64,000 bases of DNA from Mycobacterium paragordonae (GTDB lineage: Bacteria; Actinomycetota; Actinomycetes; Mycobacteriales; Mycobacteriaceae): positions 6,448,001 to 6,512,000 of the forward strand of contig NZ_CP025546.1 in assembly GCF_003614435.1 (NCBI RefSeq). The letters run 5' to 3'. The notes under the pieces were generated by a model. It did no database searches. It was not told the DNA's origin and worked only from the letters and a program-made list of their open reading frames with translations. This document shows, one piece after another, positions 10,010-18,017 of the stretch; the first letter of the stretch is position 1, and each line of letters begins with the position of its first letter. The position numbers were made by a program, and so were the translations under genes.

Positions 10010-10906
10010 ATGGGGCGCAAGGTCGCCATCCTGTGGCACGCATCGTTCACGATCGGCGCCGGCGTCCTCTACTTCTATTTCGTCCTGCCGCGGTGGCCCG
10101 AGTTGATGGGCGACATCAGCAGCGGCGCGGGGATGACGCTGCGCATCGTGACCGGCGCCCTGCTGGGCCTGGCCGCCCTGCCGGTGGTGTTCACGCTGCT
10201 GCGCACCCGCAAGCCGGAATTGGCCGTACCCCAGCTGGCGCTGACCATCAGAACCTGCTCGATCGTCGCGCATGTGCTGGCCGGGGTGCTGATCATCGGC
10301 ACCGCGATCAGCGAACACTGGTTCAGCCTGGACACTGCCGGGCAATGGTTGTTCGCGATCTACGGGGCCGCCGCCGCGATCGGCGTGCTCGGATTCTTCG
10401 CGTTCTACCTGTCGTTCGTCGCTGAGCTGCCGCCGCCGCCGCCGAAACCGATCAAGCCCAAGAAGGTCAAGGAACGCCGGGCTCGCGGCAAGAAGCGCGG
10501 AAAGGCCGGCGCGGTCGCCGCTGAGGACGACGAGGACACAGGCGAGGACGAGGACTCCGAGGACACGGACGAGGCCGCCGAGGACACGGACGAGGCCGCC
10601 GAAACCGCAGAGGACACGGAATCAGACGAGGCATCGGAAGACGCCCCCGAAGAGACCGAGGACGCCGAGACGGTCACCGCCGAGACCGAGGACGAGGCCA
10701 CCGCCGAAACCGTCGAGGCGCCCGCACCGGCCCTGAGCAAGGAAAAGACATCCGACGAGACCGTCGAGACGCCAGTTTCCGAGAAGGCCTCCGAGACTGC
10801 GTCCGAGACCGCTGAGTCTTCCGCGCGGCTGCGCAACCGCCGCCCCACCGGCAAGACCTCGCACCGCCGCCGTCGCACCAGGGGCGGCGTCGCGGTCGAG
10901 GAGTAG
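10010..10906 (+). CDS. lucA: LucA-like membrane protein (Rv3723 orthologue)
   Basis: A 298-residue protein with four N-terminal membrane segments (about 6-26, 42-62, 82-103, 110-136), a PPPPP turn, a Lys/Arg-rich patch (about 145-165) and a strongly acidic Glu/Asp/Thr-rich C-terminal region (about 170-245), ending in a basic tail. In M. tuberculosis Rv3723 (LucA) stabilises Mce1 and Mce4 transporters and coordinates fatty acid and cholesterol uptake; the same role is inferred here from order (after aspB, SRP RNA and tRNA-Ser) and topology. GAGGGAG 4 nt upstream of ATG 10010 is a clear ribosome site. The acidic tail carries short duplications (EDTDEAAEDTDEAAE). Confidence 0.87.
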   Translation: MGRKVAILWHASFTIGAGVLYFYFVLPRWPELMGDISSGAGMTLRIVTGALLGLAALPVVFTLLRTRKPELAVPQLALTIRTCSIVAHVLAGVLIIGTAISEHWFSLDTAGQWLFAIYGAAAAIGVLGFFAFYLSFVAELPPPPPKPIKPKKVKERRARGKKRGKAGAVAAEDDEDTGEDEDSEDTDEAAEDTDEAAETAEDTESDEASEDAPEETEDAETVTAETEDEATAETVEAPAPALSKEKTSDETVETPVSEKASETASETAESSARLRNRRPTGKTSHRRRRTRGGVAVEE

Positions 10907-10930
10907 CTCCTCAGCGGCGCCGCGGCCGCT
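10898..10930. terminator. Candidate bidirectional terminator hairpins
   Basis: Two adjacent inverted repeats lie between convergent genes: GAGGAG-tag-CTCCTC (10898-10912, over the lucA stop) and AGCGGC-gccgcg-GCCGCT (10913-10930, over the stop of the ParB-like gene). There is no U tract, so function is inferred from position. Confidence 0.4.
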
Positions 10931-11297
10931 AGACCAGAACGACCGGAATATCGGTGTTCTCGTCGGTGTGGTAAGTCGCGCACACCCGGTGGTAGCCGTC
11001 CGCGATCTGCAACGGGACACCGGTCGCATAGTTCCCGCGGATCAGCAGGATGGGCGAGAGCGGTTGCCCCTTCTTGATCTTCGCCAGGTCCGCGGCCACG
11101 TGCGGATTGTCCGCGTCGAGCAACCTCAACCGCGCCGCCCGCAGTATGTCCTTGGCCTTCTTGTGCACGACGCCGCCGGCCCGGAGTCGCTCGGTCAGCT
11201 CGTTGACGGTGTGCACGTCCGCCAGCAGTGCCAGATAGTCGGCGGCGGCCGGGAAGTCGTGGCTCTCCGGCTTTTCCAGCCACTTCACGCTTGCCAT
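10929..11297 (-). CDS. ParB-like domain small protein
   Basis: A 122-residue cytoplasmic protein starting MASVKWLEKPESHDFPAAADYLALL. The C-terminal half has PILLIRGNYATGVPLQIADGYHRVCA, resembling the ParB/sulfiredoxin-like DGxHR nucleotide-binding loop; an N-terminal helical part precedes it. Function is unknown; small ParB-like proteins occur as kinases or regulators in accessory loci. ATG 11297 is supported by TATCGT ending 6 nt upstream (leaderless). It diverges from the LpqH-like lipoprotein gene. Confidence 0.7.
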   Translation of the reverse strand: MASVKWLEKPESHDFPAAADYLALLADVHTVNELTERLRAGGVVHKKAKDILRAARLRLLDADNPHVAADLAKIKKGQPLSPILLIRGNYATGVPLQIADGYHRVCATYHTDENTDIPVVLV

Positions 11298-11303
11298 GCC
11301 GCA

Positions 11304-11309
11304 ACGATA
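11304..11309 (-). promoter_or_regulatory. -10 box of the leaderless ParB-like gene
   Basis: TATCGT on the minus strand is followed by TGCGGC and the ATG at 11297. Confidence 0.55.
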
Positions 11310-11391
11310 ATTGGGATCGGTAGCGGCAGCGGGGATCTGTACTTCTGGCATGACGACGCCATCGGGGCGGCGCATGACGGAAGGAACTCCA

Positions 11392-11877
11392 GTGAAGCGT
11401 GTTATCGCGGTGGCGATCGGAACCCTTGGCTGCGCGTCGGCGCTGGTCGGGTGTTCCAGCGGCGGCCACAGTGCCAGCCCGGCATCGAACGGCCCGGCGA
11501 GCGTTGCCACCAACGGCGGCGCGGGAACCGAGGTCAAGGTCGGCGGCTCGGACCTGCCCGGTCTGAACCCCTCCTCGGTCACCTGCGTCAAGCAGGGCGG
11601 CAAGATCAACATCGGCAGTGGTTCCACCGGCGGCCAGCAGGCGCTGGCGGTGGTGATGGCCGACGGCAACCCGCCCACCGTTGAGTCGCTGGCCATGGTC
11701 GTCGACGGCAACGCCCTGTCGGTCGCCGACAACATGGGCTCCAAGGTGGGTTCGGCGAAGGTGTCGGTGGACGGCAAGACCTACACCATCAGCGGTCAGG
11801 CGCAGGGCGCCGACCTGAAGAACCCGATGGCCGGAATGATCACCAAGGACTTCAACATCAAGGTCTCGTGCGGCTGA
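11392..11877 (+). CDS. LpqH (19 kDa antigen) family lipoprotein
   Basis: A 161-residue precursor with a type II signal peptide and lipobox LVGC, so it should be acylated and anchored in the envelope. After a Ser/Gly/Ala linker, the domain has the LpqH/LppE layout: VTCVKQGGKINIGSG near the start and a terminal Cys (NIKVSCG) that can pair with it. Mycobacterial lipoproteins of this family are TLR2-active surface antigens; cellular function is unclear. GTG 11392 was chosen because GGAAGGA lies 6 nt upstream and the Lys-Arg signal start follows directly; the frame is open upstream to 11311. Confidence 0.88.
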   Translation: MKRVIAVAIGTLGCASALVGCSSGGHSASPASNGPASVATNGGAGTEVKVGGSDLPGLNPSSVTCVKQGGKINIGSGSTGGQQALAVVMADGNPPTVESLAMVVDGNALSVADNMGSKVGSAKVSVDGKTYTISGQAQGADLKNPMAGMITKDFNIKVSCG

Positions 11878-11894
11878 TCAGGGGCGGTTCGGGC

Positions 11895-11921
11895 CGGCGG
11901 GCATGCACAGCATGCCCGCCG
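11895..11921 (+). terminator. Strong hairpin after the lipoprotein gene
   Basis: A perfect 12-bp inverted repeat (CGGCGGGCATGC / GCATGCCCGCCG) with a 3-nt loop lies 17 bp past the stop at 11877. No U run follows; many mycobacterial terminators lack one. It separates the lipoprotein gene from the leaderless TPR gene. Confidence 0.65.
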
Positions 11922-11948
11922 TTCCGGACTGGACGGCCGTTTCGGACT

Positions 11949-11954
11949 TATGAT
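11949..11954 (+). promoter_or_regulatory. -10 box of the leaderless TPR gene
   Basis: TATGAT, close to the ideal TATAAT, ends 6 nt before GTG 11961. Confidence 0.65.
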
Positions 11955-11960
11955 GCAGCC

Positions 11961-13721
11961 GTGTCGACCTCCGGCGACCTGCAGCGTGCCCTGGAACAGG
12001 CGCAGCACTTGGCGTTCGCGGCCGACGAGACCGCGGCGCGGGACCTGCTGCTGTCGCTGATGCCCCGGATCGAGCAGGTGGACCGCGATGACCTGTTGCT
12101 CGAAGTCTTCGCTCAGCTCGGTGCGATCTATCTCGTCCGGGGAGCGAATGATGGCGTGCGCGAATGCATTCGGCGCATCAATGACCCGCTGGCGATCTAC
12201 CGGGGAATTCTCGCCGGCACGCGGCCGGATGCGGCCGGGCAGGTGCACATGTCGCACACCGAGATCGGCCAGATGGTCTGCCGGTACTCGCGGCGGGCGC
12301 AGTTCCTCGAGGTCGGTCTGGCCGCGGCCGAGGGCCGGCATGAGCAGGCCCGGGCCGCCCTGAACGTGCTGGCCGAACCCGGTCCCGATCTGCCCGACCT
12401 GGCCGGAGAACACGAGAACCTGCTCACGCATGCCAGGGTGCTGTGCGCGACGGCGTTGTGTGACGACGACCTGCACCTGCAGTCCGTTCCACTGTGGGAA
12501 CAGGTGCTGGGCGCATTGGACCGCAGCGGCACCGACAGCGAATATGCCGAGCAAATCTGGATTTTGGCGGCCACCGAGTACGGACGATTCTGCATCGAGA
12601 CTGGACGCCTGTCCGAGGCCGAGCCCTGGCTGCGTCGGGCGGGAGCGCGGGCTGAGGCCAGAGGATGGGAACTGGCCACCGCCCGAACGAAGTTGGAGCG
12701 AGCCGCGGCCTGCTGGTCGGTCGGTGACCACGTCATGACCGACCAACTGGCCTCGGAGGCCTACGAGGTGATCAGCCGCTACGCGCGGGCCCACGACGTT
12801 TCGCGTTGCTGGCTGTATATGGGCCTCACCCGACTCGGCAGCGGCGCACTGGAAGAAGCCGACCGGTGCTGGGAACAGGCCGAGCAGCACTGGCGCGAGC
12901 TGGGCAAGCCCCTGTACCTGCATCGAATTCTTCTGCAGCGCAGCTGGATTGCCATCTTCTGGGGTCGTTTCGCCGAGGCCGTCGAGCTGATCGCCCAGGC
13001 GCGCGAGTTGCTCGACTCCTCCCCGCGCAGCAGCTGGCTGCAGTACGCCCTGCTCGACAACCACCTCGGAACGGTATGGCGAGCTGATGCGCTGTCGGAC
13101 ATGGGATTTGACGGTTCGGGCGATCCTGATGAGTCGTTGCAGGAGACCGAGGCACGCCAGGCCGAGTCGCTCGGAATACTGCACGGCGAGGTGGGCACAC
13201 CCGAGTACTGGCGCGCCATGACCAAGCTGGAACAGGCCGCCGAACTCAAGGTGCCCGCGGCGCTGGCCGTCGACTCGGTGCGTTACTCGATCGCCGACGC
13301 CGATGCGCGGTCGCGCTGGGCGGCACGTGTTTCGGCCCCCGTCCTGGCCAGCGCCTTCGCGGTCGCCTGGGAGTGGGAGAACACCCAGCTGGTCAGCGAG
13401 TTGGTCGAATATCACAGTGCGCGTGGCACTTTCAACACCGAACACCAGGAGCGCCGGGTCGGCGAGTGGGAATCGACCGCAGCCGCGTCCGCGTTCATCG
13501 AAGCCGGCGACGAACTCGCACCGGCCCTCGCGGCCGGCGGTACGTCGAAGTCGGGTCCGTCTGAGGCGGAGCGAAATTCACTGACCCGGCTGGGACCGTT
13601 GCCCCCGCTGCAGATGCAACCCGGGACGAAGGCCATCATGAGCCACTATCGCGAGTTGGCCCTGCAGCGGTATGGCCGTGCGGTCACCGCGCCCGAGCCG
13701 GCGTGGACGACCTGGCCGTGA
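11961..13721 (+). CDS. TPR-repeat protein, partner of the CHAT protease
   Basis: A 586-residue all-helical protein with tetratricopeptide-like helix pairs along most of its length (for example EYGRFCIETGRLSEAEPWLRRAG and LGSGALEEADRCWEQAEQHW) and no membrane segment or enzyme motif. TPR arrays bind proteins. The next gene, overlapping by a GTGA, encodes a CHAT-domain cysteine protease, and in many CHAT systems a TPR part senses or presents the substrate. The C-terminal 60 residues are Gly/Pro-rich and may be flexible. The GTG start follows a -10 box at 11949-11954 with 6 nt between; the frame is open back to 11868 without support. Confidence 0.75.
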   Translation: MSTSGDLQRALEQAQHLAFAADETAARDLLLSLMPRIEQVDRDDLLLEVFAQLGAIYLVRGANDGVRECIRRINDPLAIYRGILAGTRPDAAGQVHMSHTEIGQMVCRYSRRAQFLEVGLAAAEGRHEQARAALNVLAEPGPDLPDLAGEHENLLTHARVLCATALCDDDLHLQSVPLWEQVLGALDRSGTDSEYAEQIWILAATEYGRFCIETGRLSEAEPWLRRAGARAEARGWELATARTKLERAAACWSVGDHVMTDQLASEAYEVISRYARAHDVSRCWLYMGLTRLGSGALEEADRCWEQAEQHWRELGKPLYLHRILLQRSWIAIFWGRFAEAVELIAQARELLDSSPRSSWLQYALLDNHLGTVWRADALSDMGFDGSGDPDESLQETEARQAESLGILHGEVGTPEYWRAMTKLEQAAELKVPAALAVDSVRYSIADADARSRWAARVSAPVLASAFAVAWEWENTQLVSELVEYHSARGTFNTEHQERRVGEWESTAAASAFIEAGDELAPALAAGGTSKSGPSEAERNSLTRLGPLPPLQMQPGTKAIMSHYRELALQRYGRAVTAPEPAWTTWP

Positions 13722-15076
13722 GCGATCCGGACCGCCAGACCCTGGTGCTGCGCTACGCCGACGTCGGGATCGTCACCTACGCGAGCCTGTGGGTGGTCGG
13801 CGATCCGTCCCGAACCGTCAACTGGGTGGTGGAGGATCCGATTCTGCTGGCGGCCTTGGAGGAACTGGCCGGCGCGCTGCCCGAACCCCACGGCGACGAG
13901 AGCCGCCGGGACGCCATCGAGAGGGCCCTGTCCCGGGGAGCGTTCGCCACACCGGAGACGGAGTTGACGGCCGCCTACATCCTCGGCGTGCTCCTCATCG
14001 GTGCCGCCGGCTGGCAACTCCTGGCGGAGTGCGCCGCGTCGTCGCGACCGACGCTGTTCGTCTCCCCCAGCGCCCGGCTGGCCCGAGTGCCGTGGGGCCT
14101 GCTCGCGCTACCGAAATCTGGCCCCAGCAAAGAGGAGCTGGTGCGGGCCCGCCAGGACGCGATCACCGCCAGCGGCCGGGTCGCCGCCCAAATCCCCTGG
14201 CAACTGGCCGATCTCCGGGAACACACCGACGGCCACCGGTTGATGGAGCTGGCCGACGTGCTGTTCGCGGTGCCGCAGAACATCGTTCATGCGCCACGCA
14301 CGGCCACGCGGTGGGAGGCCAGGCGGGACGGCCCTCCGGTACTGGTCCTGGATCCCCGAGTGCCGGGGCAGCGGCCCGACTCGGCGCTGGGCTCAGTGCT
14401 CGGCAGGCCCTCGGAGCACACCCGGTTGGCGCGGTACTTCGCCGAGTTGATGCAGCGGCGCGCGGTGCTACCCGGCGTCGGCAGTTCGGTCGAGCTCTTC
14501 CGACGCCAGGACGCTGACCGCAGGTGGCTGGCGGACTTGCTGGTCCACGATCCCAGCCGCCTGGTCTACGTCGGGCATGCCAGCTCCGCGGACGGCGAGT
14601 CGGGCCGGGCCGACCGGGCCGCGCTGCACCTGGCGTGTACCGCGGCCGCACCCGGCGACGCGGCGGCCATCGGTAATCACCGCCCCCTGACCGCCTCGGA
14701 TCTGATGTCGCTACGGCTGCCGATGCCGCCACGGGTGGCGCTACTGGCGTGCGCATCCGGTGGCGACTACCAGTTCGACGAGGCGACCGGGCTGGTCGCG
14801 GCGATGATCCTGGGCGGGGCTCAGCTGGTGACCGCCACCCTCTGGTCGCTGCCCACTACCGCGGCATACCGGCAATTCGGCACGCCCGCAGGCGATCCCG
14901 ATCCGATGGCCGACGTCGTCACCGCCGTCGATGCCGCCCACCAGGATACCGAAGCCGGCTGCGCCGTAAATCGTTGGCAGCGTGCGCAAATGCGCCGCTG
15001 GCGGGACGGGGATATCACCGCCAGCCCGTTGTACTGGGGCGCGCTGGTCACTTTCGCCGTCGACGGTGCCCGATGA
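13718..15076 (+). CDS. CHAT-domain cysteine protease
   Basis: A 452-residue protein with a C-terminal CHAT domain (caspase HetF associated with TPR). The catalytic pair is visible: His287 in LVYVGHASS and Cys345 in VALLACASGG. SARLARVPWGLLALP upstream and the following GLVAAMILGGAQLVTATLWSLP are typical CHAT core strands. CHAT proteases include the Csx29 effector, which is cut loose by phage sensing, and bacterial gasdermin-activating proteases; the target here is unknown. GTG 13718 was chosen because it overlaps the TPR stop as GTGA, a coupling signal; GTG 13703 is the alternative. No gasdermin-like or Cas gene is adjacent. Confidence 0.82.
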   Translation: MSDPDRQTLVLRYADVGIVTYASLWVVGDPSRTVNWVVEDPILLAALEELAGALPEPHGDESRRDAIERALSRGAFATPETELTAAYILGVLLIGAAGWQLLAECAASSRPTLFVSPSARLARVPWGLLALPKSGPSKEELVRARQDAITASGRVAAQIPWQLADLREHTDGHRLMELADVLFAVPQNIVHAPRTATRWEARRDGPPVLVLDPRVPGQRPDSALGSVLGRPSEHTRLARYFAELMQRRAVLPGVGSSVELFRRQDADRRWLADLLVHDPSRLVYVGHASSADGESGRADRAALHLACTAAAPGDAAAIGNHRPLTASDLMSLRLPMPPRVALLACASGGDYQFDEATGLVAAMILGGAQLVTATLWSLPTTAAYRQFGTPAGDPDPMADVVTAVDAAHQDTEAGCAVNRWQRAQMRRWRDGDITASPLYWGALVTFAVDGAR

Positions 15077-15097
15077 CGCCGACGGCGCACGATGAGG

Positions 15098-15472
15098 TCA
15101 GACCAGCGCAAGACCCGAGGCTCGCACGGCCAGCACATCATCGGGCAGCGAAAGCTCCTCGCGGGCAGCGGGATCGAACGCGACCAGCATGACGAGTCCG
15201 GGCCGCAAGGTGGACAGGTCCGCTTCGGATTCGTGGTCCACCAACCGGCCGACGAAGCTGTCGCCGTGCACACTCGAGACCTCGATCCAGATCTGGCGCT
15301 CTCCGCCAACGGTTTCCGGCTGGTCAACGACGACCGTGCGCACGGTACCCACCCCGACGGCGAGCCCGTCTGAGCCGCGCCGCAGACCGCGGGCGATCCG
15401 GCCGGCGCATACCGCGGCGATCGCGGCGACGACAACACCCGCAACTGCTAACCACATCTGGTTGTTGTTCAT
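15098..15472 (-). CDS. Small membrane-anchored protein, unknown
   Basis: A 124-residue protein with one N-terminal membrane segment (about 5-26, WLAVAGVVVAAIAAVCAG) followed by a basic patch (RIARGLRRG) and a beta-rich soluble domain ending LPDDVLAVRASGLALV. The pattern RPGLVMLVAFDPAAREELSLPDD suggests a small strand-rich fold, but no family is recognised. It is convergent with the CHAT gene and divergent from the 15557 gene. There is no strong ribosome site before ATG 15472, so the start is tentative. Confidence 0.6.
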   Translation of the reverse strand: MNNNQMWLAVAGVVVAAIAAVCAGRIARGLRRGSDGLAVGVGTVRTVVVDQPETVGGERQIWIEVSSVHGDSFVGRLVDHESEADLSTLRPGLVMLVAFDPAAREELSLPDDVLAVRASGLALV

Positions 15473-15544
15473 GAGAACAGCTTCGAGCCGTCCGAGGGCT
15501 ACCGAACCCAACTTTTCGAGTACCGCAAATTCTGCCGGTGCCCC

Positions 15545-15550
15545 TATTGT
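15545..15550 (+). promoter_or_regulatory. -10 box of the leaderless 15557 gene
   Basis: TATTGT ends 6 nt before ATG 15557. Confidence 0.6.
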
Positions 15551-15556
15551 GTGGTC

Positions 15557-16885
15557 ATGAGCGCCGATCCGCAGGCCCAGCCTGCTGCCGATGATCGCGC
15601 GGCAGGTCAACCCCGCCGCGCGGTGATCGATCAGGCCTGGCGCGCAATCGGTCCCGGTGTCGAGGTGCTCAGCAGCGATGACGGCGGTCCCCTGACCCGA
15701 ACCGTCAAACGCATCATCGATCCCCTGGTCCTGCGCCTGCGGGCCAACCCGCAGTACTCCGCACCCGTGGTCGCTAGCGACACCGCCGCCGAGATGCACG
15801 ACCTGATCGTCGGCAACAGTGCTCAATTGCGCTTCACCGCAGCCTGGTTCGAGGTACTCAAACTGGAGCGCCGCAGGTTGCGGATTCGCAGCGGCAACGC
15901 CCAGGAGCTGTACTTCCCGGTGTGCTTCGAGCTGGCGGTGACCAAAGGCGCACCCACGCCGCAAGATCCCGAGGCGGCCGCCGCGGTCCTGCACGAGGTA
16001 CACCAGGGCCGGGACCGCACCGCCATCGAGGTGCTCAACGACTACGTCGCCGATCCGGCCGTCGTCGCCGCCCTGGCCGCGCAACTCGAGGCCAGTTGGC
16101 GCGACGTCCGCGCCGACACGGTGGTGCTGGGACCGTTGCTGGCGGCGCTGACCACGGTGCTCGGACCCGCCCGCAGCCACACCGCGGCCACGGCGCGCCA
16201 GCGGGTGTGGTCATCGGTGATCGCTGACGCCACGCCCTACAACCTGGGGGCCCTGATCCGGGTCGACGGGGCTGAACTGCCGTGGTCGATCGTCGAGCTC
16301 GGTTTGACTTCCGTTGCGCCGCAACGACAGCCACCGGTGGCCGGCGGGTCCGACAGTGACCGTCCGCTGGATCGCACCGTGGTGGACCGGGTGCGTTCGA
16401 CGCTGCGGCGCGCCCTGGACCGTGACGCGTTGCCGGACGTGCCGTTGTTGTGCGAGGAGGAGGTCGACCGGGCCTGCGCGCCGTGGGGGCTGCTGGCCGA
16501 GGACAAGCAGGCCACGCTGGTCACCGGCATCGAGGTCGCGGGCGAGCTCGCGCCGCTGGACCGGTCGGTCGCCAGTCGTTACGCGCTGGCCGCGCAGATC
16601 CAGGCCCGGCTACGCAAGGAGGCCTACGTGTTGCACGCGCGGCGCTATCTGGCCGAAGGCGGGCCCATCCATCCGCGGCAGCAGCAGGTGGTGGACGACC
16701 TGGCCCGATACCGGCAGCCGTATCTGAGCCGGCTGTGGGCGCGACTGCACGGACGCGATGTGTGGCAGGAGCCCTGCGAGGACGTCGACGACGTGCGGTC
16801 CCTGCTGGAGGGCGTGGCCCGCTCCGTCAGCCTCGACCACCGGCAACGCATCAAGTCCATGCTGGAATTGCAGGTGGCCGGATGA
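15557..16885 (+). CDS. Unrecognised 442-residue protein of the CHAT-adjacent block
   Basis: A soluble, mostly helical protein with no signal peptide and no motif I can assign. Visible features are RRAVIDQAWRAIGPG near the start, an Arg-rich strand (LERRRLRIRSGNAQELYFP) around 100-120, and a helical C-terminal part with EAYVLHARRYLAEGG. It overlaps the next gene by ATGA, so the two products are probably made in fixed ratio. A TATTGT box 6 nt before ATG 15557 marks a leaderless start; an in-frame GTG at 15551 lies between them. The context (TPR, CHAT, small membrane protein) suggests a shared accessory function, which is inference only. Confidence 0.65.
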   Translation: MSADPQAQPAADDRAAGQPRRAVIDQAWRAIGPGVEVLSSDDGGPLTRTVKRIIDPLVLRLRANPQYSAPVVASDTAAEMHDLIVGNSAQLRFTAAWFEVLKLERRRLRIRSGNAQELYFPVCFELAVTKGAPTPQDPEAAAAVLHEVHQGRDRTAIEVLNDYVADPAVVAALAAQLEASWRDVRADTVVLGPLLAALTTVLGPARSHTAATARQRVWSSVIADATPYNLGALIRVDGAELPWSIVELGLTSVAPQRQPPVAGGSDSDRPLDRTVVDRVRSTLRRALDRDALPDVPLLCEEEVDRACAPWGLLAEDKQATLVTGIEVAGELAPLDRSVASRYALAAQIQARLRKEAYVLHARRYLAEGGPIHPRQQQVVDDLARYRQPYLSRLWARLHGRDVWQEPCEDVDDVRSLLEGVARSVSLDHRQRIKSMLELQVAG

Positions 16886-17985
16886 GAGCCATCGGAGCCG
16901 TCGAGCAGCCGCTACCCCTGGTTGCGGTGCTGGAAGTCAGCGGCGCGGTGCTGACCTGGATCGTCGATGACCCGGGCGGCGCTGACGCCGCGGAGATCCA
17001 CTTCACCGACCCCGCCCGAGCCGACTGGCTGTGGCAGGTGGTGGGTGAGGCGGGCCACGTCGCCCTGCTGTCGGCCGCCGGCGAATTTCAGGAAACCGGC
17101 GGCCTCGACATCGCCCCCGGCGCGCTGGCGCCGCTGCACCGCCTGGCCCTGGGGCATTGGCTGCGGCGCTGGTGGCCGGCCAGCCAGCGCGACGGGATCC
17201 CCGCCCTCGACCGGGCCCTGCTCGACGCCGAGGTGGCGCTGCGGACGGTCGGCGCCCAGGGCTTCTTCACCGACGACACCCTCGATTCGGATGTGCCACA
17301 ACTGCTCGCCCCGCACGCCGCGGCCCTGGCAGGCCACGCTCACTCCGACAATTCGCGAGTCCGCGAGCTGGTGCGGGCCAGTGCCGAGCTGGCCGACGAG
17401 GTCGGTCTGGACGGCGAGGATTGGGCGGAACTGTCGGTCGCAGTGGAGGATTCGGCCACCGCACCGAGCATGCCGACCGGGTACCGCGACGACTATGCGC
17501 TAGCCGCGGGTTCGCAGCCGGTGACCCGCCAGGGCACGGCGATCGGGCGGGGCGTCGCATCCATCAACTGGGGCGCGGTGCCGCCGGGAATCTTCGACGC
17601 CGCCGAGGACACCGTCGACTGGAGCGTCGAGGCGGCCGGTCCGGCCGTCGTCGCCGTCGTGCGTGCCGCTGTCATCGGTCCCGAACCGGCCACCGATGTC
17701 CCGGTGCGGGTGCGCTCCGGAGACGTCAGCGGCGCCGGTGCGCTGGATGCCGGCGGCCGCGCCACCGTCCCGCTGGTCGATGGACAGCGCGGCGAGTTGA
17801 CCGAATCGGCTGCCTGGAATCACGATTGGCCGGCGACCTCGGTGGTCGTCGGGGCCCCGATGCGGGAGCTGAGCGAACCGCGGGAGGCCCGGGACCGGAT
17901 CCGCGCCTGGGTGCGGGCACGGCTGGAGCAACCCCCGGCCGATGCCTACCTGGCCGAGATCCTGGCGAGTGAGTCTTCCTACTAA
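16882..17985 (+). CDS. Unrecognised 367-residue protein coupled to the 15557 gene
   Basis: An acidic soluble protein without a recognised domain. The N-terminal part is a beta-rich module (PLVAVLEVSGAVLTWIVDDP), the middle is helical (about 85-165), and residues about 215-320 look like a strand-rich domain with INWGAVPPGIFDAAEDTVDWSVE and VVVGAPMREL. The ATG at 16882 overlaps the preceding stop as ATGA, a strong coupling signal. Codon use is like the neighbours. It could be a regulator or substrate in the CHAT-linked block, but nothing in the protein itself shows this. Confidence 0.65.
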   Translation: MRAIGAVEQPLPLVAVLEVSGAVLTWIVDDPGGADAAEIHFTDPARADWLWQVVGEAGHVALLSAAGEFQETGGLDIAPGALAPLHRLALGHWLRRWWPASQRDGIPALDRALLDAEVALRTVGAQGFFTDDTLDSDVPQLLAPHAAALAGHAHSDNSRVRELVRASAELADEVGLDGEDWAELSVAVEDSATAPSMPTGYRDDYALAAGSQPVTRQGTAIGRGVASINWGAVPPGIFDAAEDTVDWSVEAAGPAVVAVVRAAVIGPEPATDVPVRVRSGDVSGAGALDAGGRATVPLVDGQRGELTESAAWNHDWPATSVVVGAPMRELSEPREARDRIRAWVRARLEQPPADAYLAEILASESSY

Positions 17986-18005
17986 CTCGCCGGGCCTCCC
18001 TTCCC

Positions 18006-18011
18006 TATGCT
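18006..18011 (+). promoter_or_regulatory. -10 box of the leaderless reductase gene
   Basis: TATGCT ends 6 nt before GTG 18018. The same hexamer and spacing occur before the GntR gene at 47742. Confidence 0.6.
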
Positions 18012-18017
18012 GAGCGA

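Noticed and set aside
10405..11469. Ser/Val-rich minus-strand frame of 354 residues under lucA
   Set aside because: It is the antisense of the lucA acidic repeat region (Glu/Asp codons read backwards), without a start signal or domain.
11796..13445. 549-residue antisense frame over the TPR gene
   Set aside because: The plus-strand frame has TPR helices, a leaderless promoter and coupling to CHAT; the antisense has none of these.
11961..17985. Type III CRISPR (Craspase-type) locus
   Set aside because: A CHAT protease and a TPR protein are present, but there is no gRAMP/Cas7-11, no other Cas gene and no repeat array.
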